This document shows positions 23,572 through 34,634 of a stretch of DNA of 64,000 nucleotides, piece after piece (within the stretch, counting starts at the first letter, position 1; each line of letters starts with the position of its first letter). Below the pieces are notes generated by a model, which was given only the letters and a program-made list of their open reading frames with translations, did not search any database and was not told where the DNA came from. The position numbers and the translations under genes were made by a program. The stretch comes from Argentina anserina. Lineage: Eukaryota; Streptophyta; Magnoliopsida; Rosales; Rosaceae. The stretch covers positions 17,236,001 through 17,300,000 of the forward strand of contig NC_065877.1 of assembly GCF_933775445.1 (NCBI RefSeq), given 5' to 3'.

Positions 23572-24816
23572 ACATGAGAGAGTCTAAGCTGAGAGACTAT
23601 AAAACTCAAGCGCTACATGGGAGGCAACCCATTTCAACCGTATCTGTGGAGGAGTCATCTACGGGAGTTTGAATTTTCTAATCCTTTCACTCTTATGGTT
23701 GAATTGTATATGTGTTGATATGTGATCTTATTCTATGCTTGTGAATTACATTCTTACTATTGAGCTTACATTGAGGACAATGTAATTTTCTAAGTGTGGG
23801 GGTAGGGTTGCAAGTTCATTGATTGTTTGTGTCATGATATAAAAAAAATCCAAAAAAATGAATTAAAAAAAAATTGCTTTATTGAGTCTTAGGATGCCCC
23901 TAAAGTCTAGGATGATTATGTCTCTAAAATACATAAATGATGGTTTTGCATTTTCATACGAATTGAATTGTAAGTTTCATTGATGATGTGGATTTGGTAT
24001 GAACATGTGAGATTTGGATTGATTGATTATGACATATATGTTTTAGTCAGTTTAAAGTCCATAACAGCCTGTGAGTTTTTGAGCCTATATGTACTTTTTT
24101 TTTCATGAGATGTAATTTGAAATTTCGTAGTTATTCATGAACCTCACTATTCTTTGCATATTCAATAACTATGTGTCATAGCTTTTAATGGACTCTAGAA
24201 TTTACTAGAACTCACTTTTGTGATTGTTGAAACTTTTTAAGTCATAAAATGCTCTGATTTTGAAAATGATTTATGGATCATTTCTAGGAATACCACCACT
24301 TTAGCCAAACAACCATGTATCCCTATATGTGCCATGTTTGGAACCCCTTAGTTGAACCACATTTGAGCCTACATTGAGCCTTTTCTTCATCACCTATGTT
24401 ATCTCCATGCTTAGTATAGTTACCTCTACCTTGTCCTATAGACTTGGCAGATATCTTATTGAGATGATGTTGTGAGGATGATGAAATAATTGTGGGGTGG
24501 AAGACATTTGAAAAAAAAATCAACAAGCTTTTAAGCAAGCATTGTCGAAAAAAAAAACAAGAAAAAGAAAAAAAAAAGGAATGATGAACTCGGCAAGAAA
24601 ATAAAAAATGTTATGTTGTCTTCCATTTGTGATTTGGAGTTAAGTTGTAATTGAAGGTCTAAAAATTTTTACTTGACCTTTGTCCATGTTCACTTTGTGG
24701 TTAGAATGATAATTGTACCCAACTTGTTATATTCGGCCCCTGATGGTGTGTGGTGTCATAAGGATGATGTTTATTCTGCTAAGTCTATAGGATTACCTTT
24801 GTAATTCCTTGATATT
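23572..24816 (+). mobile_element. E2 3' region, part 1
   Basis: This region is non-coding. It begins with the conserved Athila-type tail (gagagtctaagctgagagac, then catgggaggcaacccatttc) and includes aagtgtgggggtaggg near 23790. It is colinear with 33861-34630 in E3. It ends at ATATT (24812-24816), the left target-site duplication of a solo LTR. Confidence 0.75.
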
Positions 24817-27006
24817 TGATAGGAGCACAAAGTGTGACGTTCTTAATGCGTTTATGCCCTATTCTTAGTCTTTGTTACCTCTTATTTAGTATGTTTTAGT
24901 TTCTTTTGTATGAATAAGTGTCTAGGTAGAGCTTATATCAATTATGAATGAATTGATGATGAAATCGTGCTAAGTGTTAATAATCCTTGTTGAGATATGA
25001 TTTATTGTTCGAGTAGGATTCATCCTTTCGTATTTCTTTGTTTCTAACGTACTTATTCTTATTAGGAAATACAAATCCATGTTGGAGAAGGAAAGCAATC
25101 CTAGTTCCACAAGGAAAGAGAAGAAGATACACTTAAAAGCCCAATCAATGCAAGAATGAAAATGCTGTTAAGATTCGTAGTCCAACTTCGACGAGGTACC
25201 CTGGATAGCTCCGATCGAGATAGAAGACGTACCTTATATGAATAGAAAGCTATGTGAGTCTAGTTTCTGTAGGATTTGGAATCAAATCAATATCTTATTC
25301 CTACAGGGAGATATGACCGAATCATTGATCAGAGGTCCAGTGAACTCCGCGGAATTATCTCAGCCATTGATTTGCTTTTGATCCATGGGCTATGAGGGAA
25401 ACTTGGGACTTTGTTACTCCTGCATATAGAGCACAAATATGTATCAGAATCTCCATAAATCTCTGTACCAAAGAATGTCAAAGAAGGCATGCAGCAAATT
25501 AAATGAGAATAGGCAAGAAAGTCAAAGAATGCACGCAGTAAATTTAATGAGGAGAGGTAAGAAAATCAAACATGGCTGCAACAATTAAGACTTTTTCTGC
25601 CTCCCTAATTCAAATGAAGAAATTTGTGCAAAATAAATCAGCATTAAAGGAGGAAGAAGATATGCAATTAATGCAAAAGATATGCAATCCTTATAGAAAT
25701 CAGAATTCTGAGACTGCAGATCATCCAACTTTGACGGGCTCTCCTGAACAGCTCAAAAGGATTGAGAAACTGTGCCTTATATGGATGACAAGCCACGGAA
25801 GTCTAGTTGAAATTGCCAGTTGGAATCATCTCAATACCTATTTTTTAGAGAAAGTTATGGCCACAATAAAGGACAAAGGTCAGATCTGCCGAATCTAGGA
25901 AACCTCAACCAATTTGGTTTCAACTTTGTGGACTTTGTGGCCATCCTCCCTTGGGTTTCTTCCTCTATATATAGCACCTCAATTCCACAGAAAAACATCA
26001 TCAACCTTGCTCACAAGACTTGCCAAAGCTCTGCCCAAACACTTTCATTCACCAAGCATCATTGAATCCGAATTCACCACCCTTCACCATATTTTCTGTC
26101 CAAAGCTTGGGAGCCTAGGATACCATACTCTTGAAGATCTCTTGCTACATCTGTAAGGAACCTTGGGAGGAGAATTATAAAGTGTAACTCTATGATCTTC
26201 ATGTTTAGTGTTCGGGTTTTTATGTTCTTTTTCTTGGATGATTTATGTTTAGGTTTTGTTAAAGTTATTTTTATTCTTGTCTATGAGATATTTGTAATTT
26301 TCGAATGACATGATGAATTAAGGTTTTCGATTTTTATTCAATGATTTTAGGTTTTATGCCATGAGTTTCAATTTATGTTCTTAATTAATTTTCGGTGTGT
26401 TCTTATATTGCATGTGTGATTAAGACAAGTAGTTGATGTTGCATATGTTAATCATTCAAAGTTAAAAACAATTTTGATACAAGTAGTTGATTAATTGTTT
26501 GTCCCCTTTGTTCCTCCACCGATTATGATCTTAAGTTCGACATTGGATAGGTGCTTTAAACATATTGATTTCTCTTTGTGATACGTAATTGCATGATGAA
26601 TTGGTATGTTAGATTTCGTAGCAAGACAAGTAGTTGAGCTCAATAATATCCATGTATTAGGAACCAAGTAGGAACTTGATGCATGATCGAATTTAAGATG
26701 AACTATGATACTTACGGCACGAACATGATTGAGAGTAGATTTTGTTACCTTTGTTCTTATGTTATTTGTTTGGTAATTGCTTATGTGTTGGTTGGTTGAT
26801 CACATGTATATATTAGTTTAGGTTTATTTTATGTTTCATCCGAAATATATCCCAAAATCCTCAAACTCTTATGAATTCGTTATTAAATATTTGTGATTCT
26901 TACCCTGGATGGATCCCCGGTTTGTGAACGATACCCTCTTGATTTATACTACTAACGATGCTTACAGGATTAATATTGATCTCTAGTAATCGAACGGATC
27001 AATATT
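24812..27006 (+). mobile_element. Solo LTR, family A, with perfect ATATT target-site duplication
   Basis: The LTR spans 24817 (TGATAGGAGCACAAAGTG) to 27001 (cgaacggatca), 2185 bp, with ATATT at 24812-24816 and again at 27002-27006. A TATA box lies at 25966-25973, after a segment whose copy in the minus-strand LTR is at 9893-10010. No coding is present: short open stretches at 25572-26156 are chance frames in the transcribed leader. It sits inside the 3' region of E2, so it is younger than E2. Confidence 0.88.
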
Positions 27007-27510
27007 CCATGCCTTTAGCTACGCCTAAATATTTACCTTATCTAATGATCCTAATGATTCTTAAAATGAGCAAATCTTGGTTTGTGGAGATGATCACAAG
27101 AGTTGAGCATATGGTTTTGGTCCATTTGTGCACTTAGTCGTTAAATGAGGTTTTCCTATGTTATTCACAAAGTGCTTTCATTTGTTGAAATATGCAAGTC
27201 ATTTGATGTCTTAATATCGTTTCTCTTGCATATACTTGTGTTTGAATGTTAACCATGAATCTGAGTGAAAAGAAGAGAGTATGCCTTGTGAGGAGGATTG
27301 GATTGACTAAACATGTTAAATGTTTATTGTCTCTTATCTGACTTATTCATACTATGAAGCATGTTTATGAAACTTAGAATTCATGTGCTTACATTCAAAT
27401 GCTTAAACTTGAAAGCTATGAGTTTTGAGATTCTGAGGCAATCATTTAGGGGCAATAATGTCTTATTTAGTTTTATTGCTAAGGGACTAGCAAAAGCCGT
27501 GTGGGGTAGT
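27007..27510 (+). mobile_element. E2 3' region, part 2, with polypurine tract
   Basis: This is the continuation of the interrupted E2 3' region. It ends in gccgtgtggggtagt (27497-27510), a purine-rich tract directly before an LTR start, as expected for the plus-strand primer of reverse transcription. No gene is seen. Confidence 0.7.
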
Positions 27511-29081
27511 TGATAGGAGCACTTTGTGCGACGTTTTTAACATGTTTTTACCTCAATTTGTAATTTACTTAGCCCTTATTGTTGTACTATTGAGTCATTG
27601 AGTCGTAAGTAAGAGTTTTGGGCGGTATTGGATGCATTTTTGTGCTTACATGAGTTTAAAACGCATAATTGGTCTAGAGTCCTAGTTTGACTAGGAATCC
27701 TTATTAGGTTTTGAAACTAATTATCTCTTACTTATGATTTTATTTTCTTATTTTCAGATTTCATTGAAGAAATAATTAAAGAAAAAGAGATGGAGCCAAT
27801 TCATGCAACAATTAAATAGAAGATGATCATTAAAGGCATAAAACATGACATGTTTTAGGGAATAAAACATGGCATGTTTTAGGAAATAAAACATGGCATG
27901 TTTTAGGGATTAAAGTATGGTTTGTTTTAGGAAACAAAACATGGCATGATTTAAGGAATTAAAGCATTGCATTATAATATGAGGAAAGATGCAACTACCC
28001 TCATTATTTCCTCTACATATACATGGCTTCATCTCTCAAATAATGGACTTCTCATTTGCATTCAAGAGCTAAACCTCTACCAAAATACTACCTCAAACAT
28101 CCTTCACCAAAACAGCAAGCCATTCTCCCCATATACAAATTCCATCTCCACCGAAATCACCATTGAAGACACATCTCCAAGGTTCTTACAACGTGTGATT
28201 CTCGCAACTCTTCTCCACGGGTTTGTACGTTTTTGATTTTTTTACAATACTTTGTCTATGAAGATTGTAGTATGATGTTTGTGTGGGATTATTGTTTTGT
28301 ATTAAGAATCAAAATTTTCAGATTGTTTTATTGGATTTTTGGTTCTTTGCCAAATTGATGGTTTCCTATAATTAATGAGTTTGTATTTCTATTGTTGTGT
28401 TCTAATCATCTTTCTCATACTTTTAGATAATTTTCAGATATGTGCATATGAATTTAGTGCTTGGATGCAGTCCCTAAGATTGTGTTTGAGTGCTAGATTC
28501 ATCAAACATATTGACACAAATCGAATCATGCCCTAAGTGGGTTCGGTTTGTGTTGATTAAAAGTGGTAAAAATTCTGGAAATTTGCATGTGAAACCATGG
28601 TGGGTGACGCCATACATGAAACATGTCTCCAACAAAGATTTGGTGCTTAAATGTAATCTTGTTTGATTTCTACTCTAAGTGTTATTGAATTCGATTGCAT
28701 GCAAATTTAGATTAGACTCTAAGTCAATCTAAATGTTAATTGAAATCTTGCATGATTAGATGATCCCCTAAGGCTCTAATTGTATTGGTGTCTAAAAAGT
28801 ATGTAATTGGTCGAATTAGAATAGATGATAGGTTCGAACTTGTAATTATGTGATGTAATGGTAAATTTGGTTTAAGTTTGTTAAAGAGAAGTCAATCATG
28901 TAAATAGTAATTTAGGTTTTATTTTAGTAGTTAATAACCAATCCCAAACCCCCCATTATTTGTTGACACTAAAAGTTTAGAGTTCCCTTCAATTTCCCGG
29001 AAAGAACGATCCCTGCTTATTCTATACTAACGATGATGTTTTACAGGGTTTATTATAGATGTTTTAACAACCGCTCTATCA
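27511..29081 (+). mobile_element. LTR, family C (3' LTR of E2 and 5' LTR of E3)
   Basis: This 1571-bp LTR starts TGATAGGAGCAC and ends CTATCA, so TGATAG/CTATCA form inverted ends. A polypurine tract precedes it and E3 gag follows about 180 bp downstream, with no 5-bp duplication on its flanks (gtagt / actcc). Both facts fit an LTR shared between two internal regions. A 24-bp tandem array lies inside at 27841-27960. Paralogues are at 34635-36262 and in PMT intron 6 (42183-44777). Confidence 0.85.
27841..27960 (+). repeat. 24-bp tandem array with palindromic core inside LTR-C
   Basis: Five units start at 27841, 27865, 27889, 27913 and 27937. Each carries a near-palindrome, aaacatggcatgtttt, separated by agg(g/a)a(a/t). 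Units 4 and 5 are more diverged. I do not see the array in the LTR-C copies at 34.6 kb or 42-44 kb. Confidence 0.9.
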
Positions 29082-29257
29082 ACTCCTACACTTGTATATT
29101 TCGAAATGTAAAAGAAAGAAAGAAAGAAGAGTTATGTTTTTGTTAGAAGAAAGAGAACGAAAATTTGTAAAAGAAAGAAAGAAGAAGTTTATATTTATTT
29201 ATACTTGTATTTCATACGTTGTAAAGATACTAATATGTGTTCTTTTCAGGCTAATGA
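29082..29257 (+). mobile_element. E3 leader between LTR and gag
   Basis: This is an AG-rich non-coding leader with repeated gaaagaaagaaag tracts. I could not identify a standard plant tRNA primer-binding site just after 29081. Confidence 0.5.
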
Positions 29258-31234
29258 ATGTCCAAGATTAGTGGTTAGTCTGAAGAGATTAATGCACGCC
29301 TGAAAAGAATTCAGCCTCAAGCCCAGTTTGATAACATATCCATTGAATCAGATTCATTTCACGAAGAGAGTGAGTTTGGGTCCATTTCGCCATTTCCAAG
29401 TGCATCAAGTTGTAGTGGGCTCAATCCATTATTCTTTGAGGATCCGGAGTTGGAATTGTTGACAAGCCCATTTCCATTGGCCTAGTTGAATTTCGATCTA
29501 CCTGATCCAGAACCTGAAGTTCAAATTCCAATTCAAGAAGAAGTAATGGCATCGATTAGAGAACAAAATGGTCAAGTTGAAGGAGTAGTTGGTGGCACAA
29601 CGCCCTCTAACATTGCGTATCTTGTCCCAGAGGAGGGCAAGACTAGTGATTTCATTTTGAAGAGTGGATTTCTGGACCATTTGCCCAAGTTTCATGGACT
29701 TTCTGGTGAGGATCATAATCAACATCTCACTTTGTTCCAGTTCAATTGCGAAACTATTGTCCAAGAGGAGCAGACATTCAGATTGTGAAGATGAAAGCAT
29801 TTCCTTACTCATTGGAGGATCGTGCTCAGAAATGGTTGTTTGAGGTGCCAGTTGGTAGGATCACATCTTGGACTACTATGGTGAACGAATTCTTGTCTAA
29901 ATACTTCCCATCTTCAAGAGTTACTCATATAAGGAAGCAGATCACTGGTATAAAGCAAGGGCCGGATGAGTCGTTTTACAACTACTATGAGAGATTCAAG
30001 TCTCTTGTAGCATCATGTCCAGCTAATGGAATAAGGGAAGGTCTATTACTTCAATACTTTTATGAAGGCCTTCTACAAATGGAAAGAGAGTTTCTTGATT
30101 CAGCTACTGGTGGTTTGTTTTTGGACAAGAGCAATGTAGTGGCCAAAGATATATTAGAGAAAAGAGCAATGAACAACCAACAATTTTGGGACATCTGCAA
30201 GTGCTACACGGCAGGTGCATGAAACTCATTCTAGTTCGAACTCTGCTCTAGAGGAAAAGTTGACAAGTTGTCCAAGATGATAAGCCATTTCATGAAGACT
30301 AATGGAGCTCAAGTGTGTGGAATATGTACGGAGGGGCACCCTACTGATCAGTGTGCTCAAGTTGCTTCAAGTGGAGGGTATGAGGAAGTCAATGCCCTTA
30401 GTTATCAAGGAGGTCAGAGGTACAATCCATTTTCAAATACCTATAATCCTGGCCTACGTGATCATCCTAACTTTCGATGGTCCAACAATGAGAATGTACT
30501 AAGGCCACATCAGAATGCTATGCAATTTGGGCCTCGACCGGCTGGTTTGTTTAGGCCATAGGCTCCACTACTCAATGTACCACCTCCAAACGTGACTGCT
30601 GCTCCAAATTATGATGAGATGTTGAAATCCTTAACTGCTGGCCAAAGTCAGTTGAACACCATTACTCAAACTTTGGTGGTGGGTCAACAAGCGAATAGCA
30701 AGGACATTGTTGAGTTTAAAACGCATATGGGCCAGGTAGTTGACTTTATGGGCCATTTTTTCTGAGCAAGGGAAGCTGCCAAGTGGTGTCATACCCAACC
30801 CAATAAATGAGCAAGCCCAAGCTATCATGACAAGGAGTGGGTTTGAGCTTAAGGAGAGACCAAATGTTGCAAAGAAGGCCCAAACATCCCATCTTGTTGA
30901 GGAAGAGAGTGAGGGTGACGAAATTGCCTTGAAGATGGACTTAGAGAAATATCCAGCTACCTCCAAGAAGGAGATGGTGCCGTCCCATGGTCCACCCCAA
31001 GGTATGATTGCTAACTCAAGTGGTTTAGTTAAAACTAATCATTTTCGTGTGTACCTTTCCCTTATAGGTTTGCAAAAAGCAAGAAGGATAAATCAGATGC
31101 GGAGGTGTTGGAAGTCTTTAGGAAGGTGCAATTTAACCTTCCATTGTTGGAGTGTATCAAGTAAATTCCCAAGTATGCGAAATTTCTCAAGGAGCTTTGC
31201 ACTTCAAGGAGGAAAACTAGGGAGGAGAAGGTAG
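29258..31234 (+). pseudogene. gag: Athila-like gag, full length but broken (E3)
   Basis: The start is the ATG at 29258 (MSKISG). The reading meets TAG at 29276 and another before 29486, shifts frame near 29770, then runs through the capsid-type region (LEDRAQKWLFEVPVGRITSW, FLSKYFPSSR, YYERFKSLVASCPANGI). It shifts again near 30185 by one extra T, then gives the zinc knuckle CGICTEGHPTDQC at about 30318-30356. A TAG at 30559-30561 stands in place of Gln. The C-terminal part leads towards protease. E3 keeps the N-terminal half that E2 has lost. It is highly similar to E2 in the shared part. Confidence 0.87.
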
Positions 31235-31782
31235 TGAAGATGAATGAGACAGTTTCAGCTGTCATCCAAAGGAAGCTACCCCCTAAGATGAAAGACCCGG
31301 GAAGTTTCTCTGTCCCATGTATAATTGGTAACACGTTATTTGACAATGTTATGCTTGATTTAGGTGCTTCAAAAAATGTTTTGCCTTATAATGTTTATCA
31401 ATCACTATGATTAGGACCTTTAAAGAATGATAATGTGATTATTCAATTAGCTGATCGATCTAACAAGTACCCTAAGGGGTATGTTGAGGATGTCCTTGTG
31501 CAGGTCAGTCACCTGATTTTCCCTGCAGGTTTTTATGTTCTAGACATGGAGGTATCACCCTTGGAGACAACTCCACTGCTTTTGGGGAGACCGTTCATGA
31601 GGACTGCTAGGACATGCATCGATGTGGCAAATGGGAGTTTATCAATGGAATTTGATTGAGATGTTATCAGCTTCAACGTTTTTGAGGCTATGAAGTACCC
31701 AGATTCTGACCTTAACTCGTGCTTTTCTGTTGATGTTGTTGATTCTATTGCACATGTTATGTCAGAAACGTTGGAAGCATAA
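31235..31782 (+). pseudogene. pol (PR): Aspartic protease, broken (E3)
   Basis: The active-site segment LDLGAS is present near 31360 but is followed by altered residues (KNVLPYNVYQSL), then TGA where E2 has GGA (about 31409). The 31435-31659 stretch gives the C-terminal half and stops at TGA. The region ends with an in-frame TAA at 31780-31782, at the same place as a TAG in E2. The three bases after it are CAA, then TTA. Confidence 0.85.
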
Positions 31783-32700
31783 CAATTAGCTATGGAGCAA
31801 GGGGCCGGATATGACAAGCATGGGGATTGTGTCCCAAGAGAGGAGTGGGCTGATCTTGAGCCCAAGATTTTTGAAATTCTTTGTGAGCTTGAAGCTCAAT
31901 CGTACAAAAGATATCCCTCTTTCTTGTCAATTCCCATTTCCACTAACAAATTGTTTCCACCTGTGGTTCAGGCCCGAAAGTTATATTTGAAGGAGCTTCC
32001 AGATCATTTGAAGTATGTATACCTTGGAAAGGATGATACTCTCCCAGTTATTGTGTCATCAACGCTGAGTGAGAAGTAGGAAGCTAGATTGATTGATATG
32101 CTTAAGAGGAACAAGACCGCTATTGGATGGACTTTGGCGGATATGAAGGGAATAAGCCCTACAACTTGTGTTCATAGGATCTTATTGGAGGATGGCGCCA
32201 AGTCTACACGTGATACTCAGAGGAGATTGCACCCACCAATGATGAAAATCGTAAAAGATGAGGTGATCAAGCTGCTTGATTGTGGAGTGATCTATCTTAT
32301 CTCGGACAGTCGGTGGATTTCACCAGTGCAAGTTGTGCCTAAGAAGAGTGGGGTAACTGTTATGAAAAATGAGGCGAATGAGTTAGTACCCCATAGATTG
32401 GTGACCGGTCATAGGATGTGTATTGATTATAGGAAGCTGAATGCTACAACACGCAAGGATCACATGCCTTTGCCGTTCATGGACCAGATGTTGGAAAGAT
32501 TAGCCGGGCACAAGTTATTTTGTTTTCTAGATGGGTATAGTGGCTACAACCAGATATGCATTCATCTGGAAGATCAAGAGAAGACGACATTTACATGTCC
32601 ATTTGGCACTTTTGCCTATCGACGCATGCCCTTTGGGTTGTGCAACGCACCAGGTACGTTTCAGCGTTGTATGCTTGCTATTTTCTTGGAAACAATGTAG
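31783..32700 (+). pseudogene. pol (RT): Reverse transcriptase N-terminal part, deleted 3' half (E3)
   Basis: The frame runs from the protease boundary through ISDSRWISPVQVVPKK, MCIDYRKLNATTRKDHMPLP, FLDGYSGYNQ and YRRMPFGLCNAPGTFQRC, with a stop near 32079 (TAG where E2 has CAG) and several substitutions. At 32686/32687 the sequence jumps to the end of RNase H: about 1018 bp present in E2 (21378-22395) are missing, including the catalytic FMDD and nearly all of RNase H. The deletion length is not a multiple of three. Confidence 0.9.
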
Positions 32701-33860
32701 TGATCAAGTCATTAGGAGATGTGTCCCAGAGAATGAGCATAGGTAAATTCTTAATTTCTGTCATAGTGAGGCATGTGGAGGTCATTTTGGGCCTCGTAGA
32801 ACAGTTTTGAAAGTATTGGAATGCGGTTTCTATTGGCCTACTATTTTCAAGGATGCATACTTGTTTTGTGTTTCTTGTGATAGGTGTCAATGGACTGGTA
32901 ATATTGGTAAGAGAGATCAAATGCCCATATCCCCTATTATAATTGTTGAAATTTTTGATGTGTGGGGCATTGATTTCATGGGTCCATTTCCTTCATCTAG
33001 AGGTTTCTTGTATATCTTGTTAGTTGTTGACTATGTGTCAAAGTGGGGGAAGCAAAGGCCACCAGGACTAATGATTCGAAAGTGGTTGCAGGTTTCTTAA
33101 GAACTAACATATTTTGCAGGTTTGGAGTACCAAGAGTTTTGATAAGTGATGGAGGTTCTCATTTCTGCAACCTGACAATTGAGGCATTGCTCAAGAAGTA
33201 TGGAGTGACCCACAAGGTTTCGACACCATATCATCCTCAAACAAGTGGCATGGTAGAAGTGTCCAACAGAGAGATCAAGGGAATTCTAGAGAAAACTATA
33301 TGTCAAACAAGGAAGGATTGGAGTGATCGATTTAACGATGCATTATGAGCCTACAGGACTGCGTACAACAGCCTATTGGGATGTCACCATTCAGATTGGT
33401 ATATGGGAAGGCATGTCACCTTCCAGTGGAGTTAGAGCACAGAGCATGGTGGGCGGTGAAGACATTCAACATGGACAAGGATGCAGCCGGTCTTCATAGG
33501 AAATTGCAGCTCAATGAGCTTGAGGAGATAAGAAATGACGCCTATGATGCTGCATGGATTTACGAGTAGAAAACGAGAACTTATCATGACAAGATGATTC
33601 GTGGAAAAGAGTTTGTAGTTGGTCAAAAAGTTCTTTTATTCAATTCTAGACTTAAACTTTTTTTTGGCAAATTACGTTCTCGTTGGGTTGGTCCATTTGT
33701 TGTTACTAATGTGTTTGCTCATGGTGTTATTGAAATTAAAAGTGATAAAACGTGTCAAACGTTCAAGGTGAATGGGCATCGACTTAAGCCCTACTATGAG
33801 CCTTTTGAGGAGCACACGTATGAGGAGACAAGTGTGAGAGAAGCGCCGAAAGAAGTATGA
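32701..33860 (+). pseudogene. pol (IN): Integrase, broken (E3)
   Basis: Overlapping frames cover the zinc region ([11 protein letters not shown] by homology, CVSCDRC), the core with D in [12 protein letters not shown] in LISDGGSHF and E in [12 protein letters not shown], and the C-terminal tail ([16 protein letters not shown]). Unlike E2, the catalytic Glu is present. Frameshifts near 33045 and 33360, a TGA near 33346 and a TAG near 33568 make it inactive. Confidence 0.88.
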
Positions 33861-34634
33861 GCATGAGAGAGTCTAGGCTAAAGTACTATAAAAGTTAAGC
33901 GCTGCATGGGAGGCAACCCATTTCAACTGTATTTGTGGAGGAGTCGTCTACGGGAGTTTGCATTTTCTAATCCCTTCACTCTTATGGTTGAATTGTATAT
34001 GTGTTGATGTGTGATCTTAGTCTATACTTATGAATTACATTCTGATTATTGAGCTTACATGATCATTGTTTAGTTGTTTTTGCTTTGATTTATTATTTGA
34101 TCATGTTATAAAACGAAAAAAATTAAAAAAAAATGATAGAGAAATCGAAAAAATGTGTTGTTTTGAGTCTTAGGATGCCCCTAAAGTCTAGAATGATTAT
34201 GTCTGTAAATACATAGATGATGGTTTTTCATTTCATAAGAATTGAATTTTAAGTTTCATTGATAATGTGGATTTGGTATGAACATGTGAGATTTTGATTG
34301 AATGTAATATGACATACATGTTTGGTTAGTTTTAAGTCCATAACAACCTGTGAGTTTTTGAGCATATATATGCTTTCTTCTTGAGTGATAATATGAAATT
34401 TCGTGGTTGTTTTGTGAATCTCATTATTCTTTGCATATTCAATGACTATGTGCCATAGCTTTTAATGGACTCTAGAATTTACTAGAACTCATATTTTGTG
34501 ATTGTTGAAACTTTTAAGTCATAAAATGCTCTGATTTTGAAGGGGATTTATGGATCATTACTAGGACTATCACCACTTGAGCTAAACAGCCATGTATCCC
34601 TATATGTGCCATGTTTGAGACCCCTTAGTTGAAC
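33861..34634 (+). mobile_element. E3 3' region, cut short
   Basis: This is non-coding and colinear with 23572-24351 of E2, including the gggaggcaacccatttc tail. It stops at about 34630 and passes straight into LTR-C sequence. The last part of the 3' region, the polypurine tract and the first 20-25 bp of the 3' LTR are missing. Confidence 0.75.

Noticed and set aside
25572..26156. Three overlapping open frames of 80-108 codons
   Set aside because: They lie inside the family A solo LTR around its TATA box and are not shared as proteins with the other copy.
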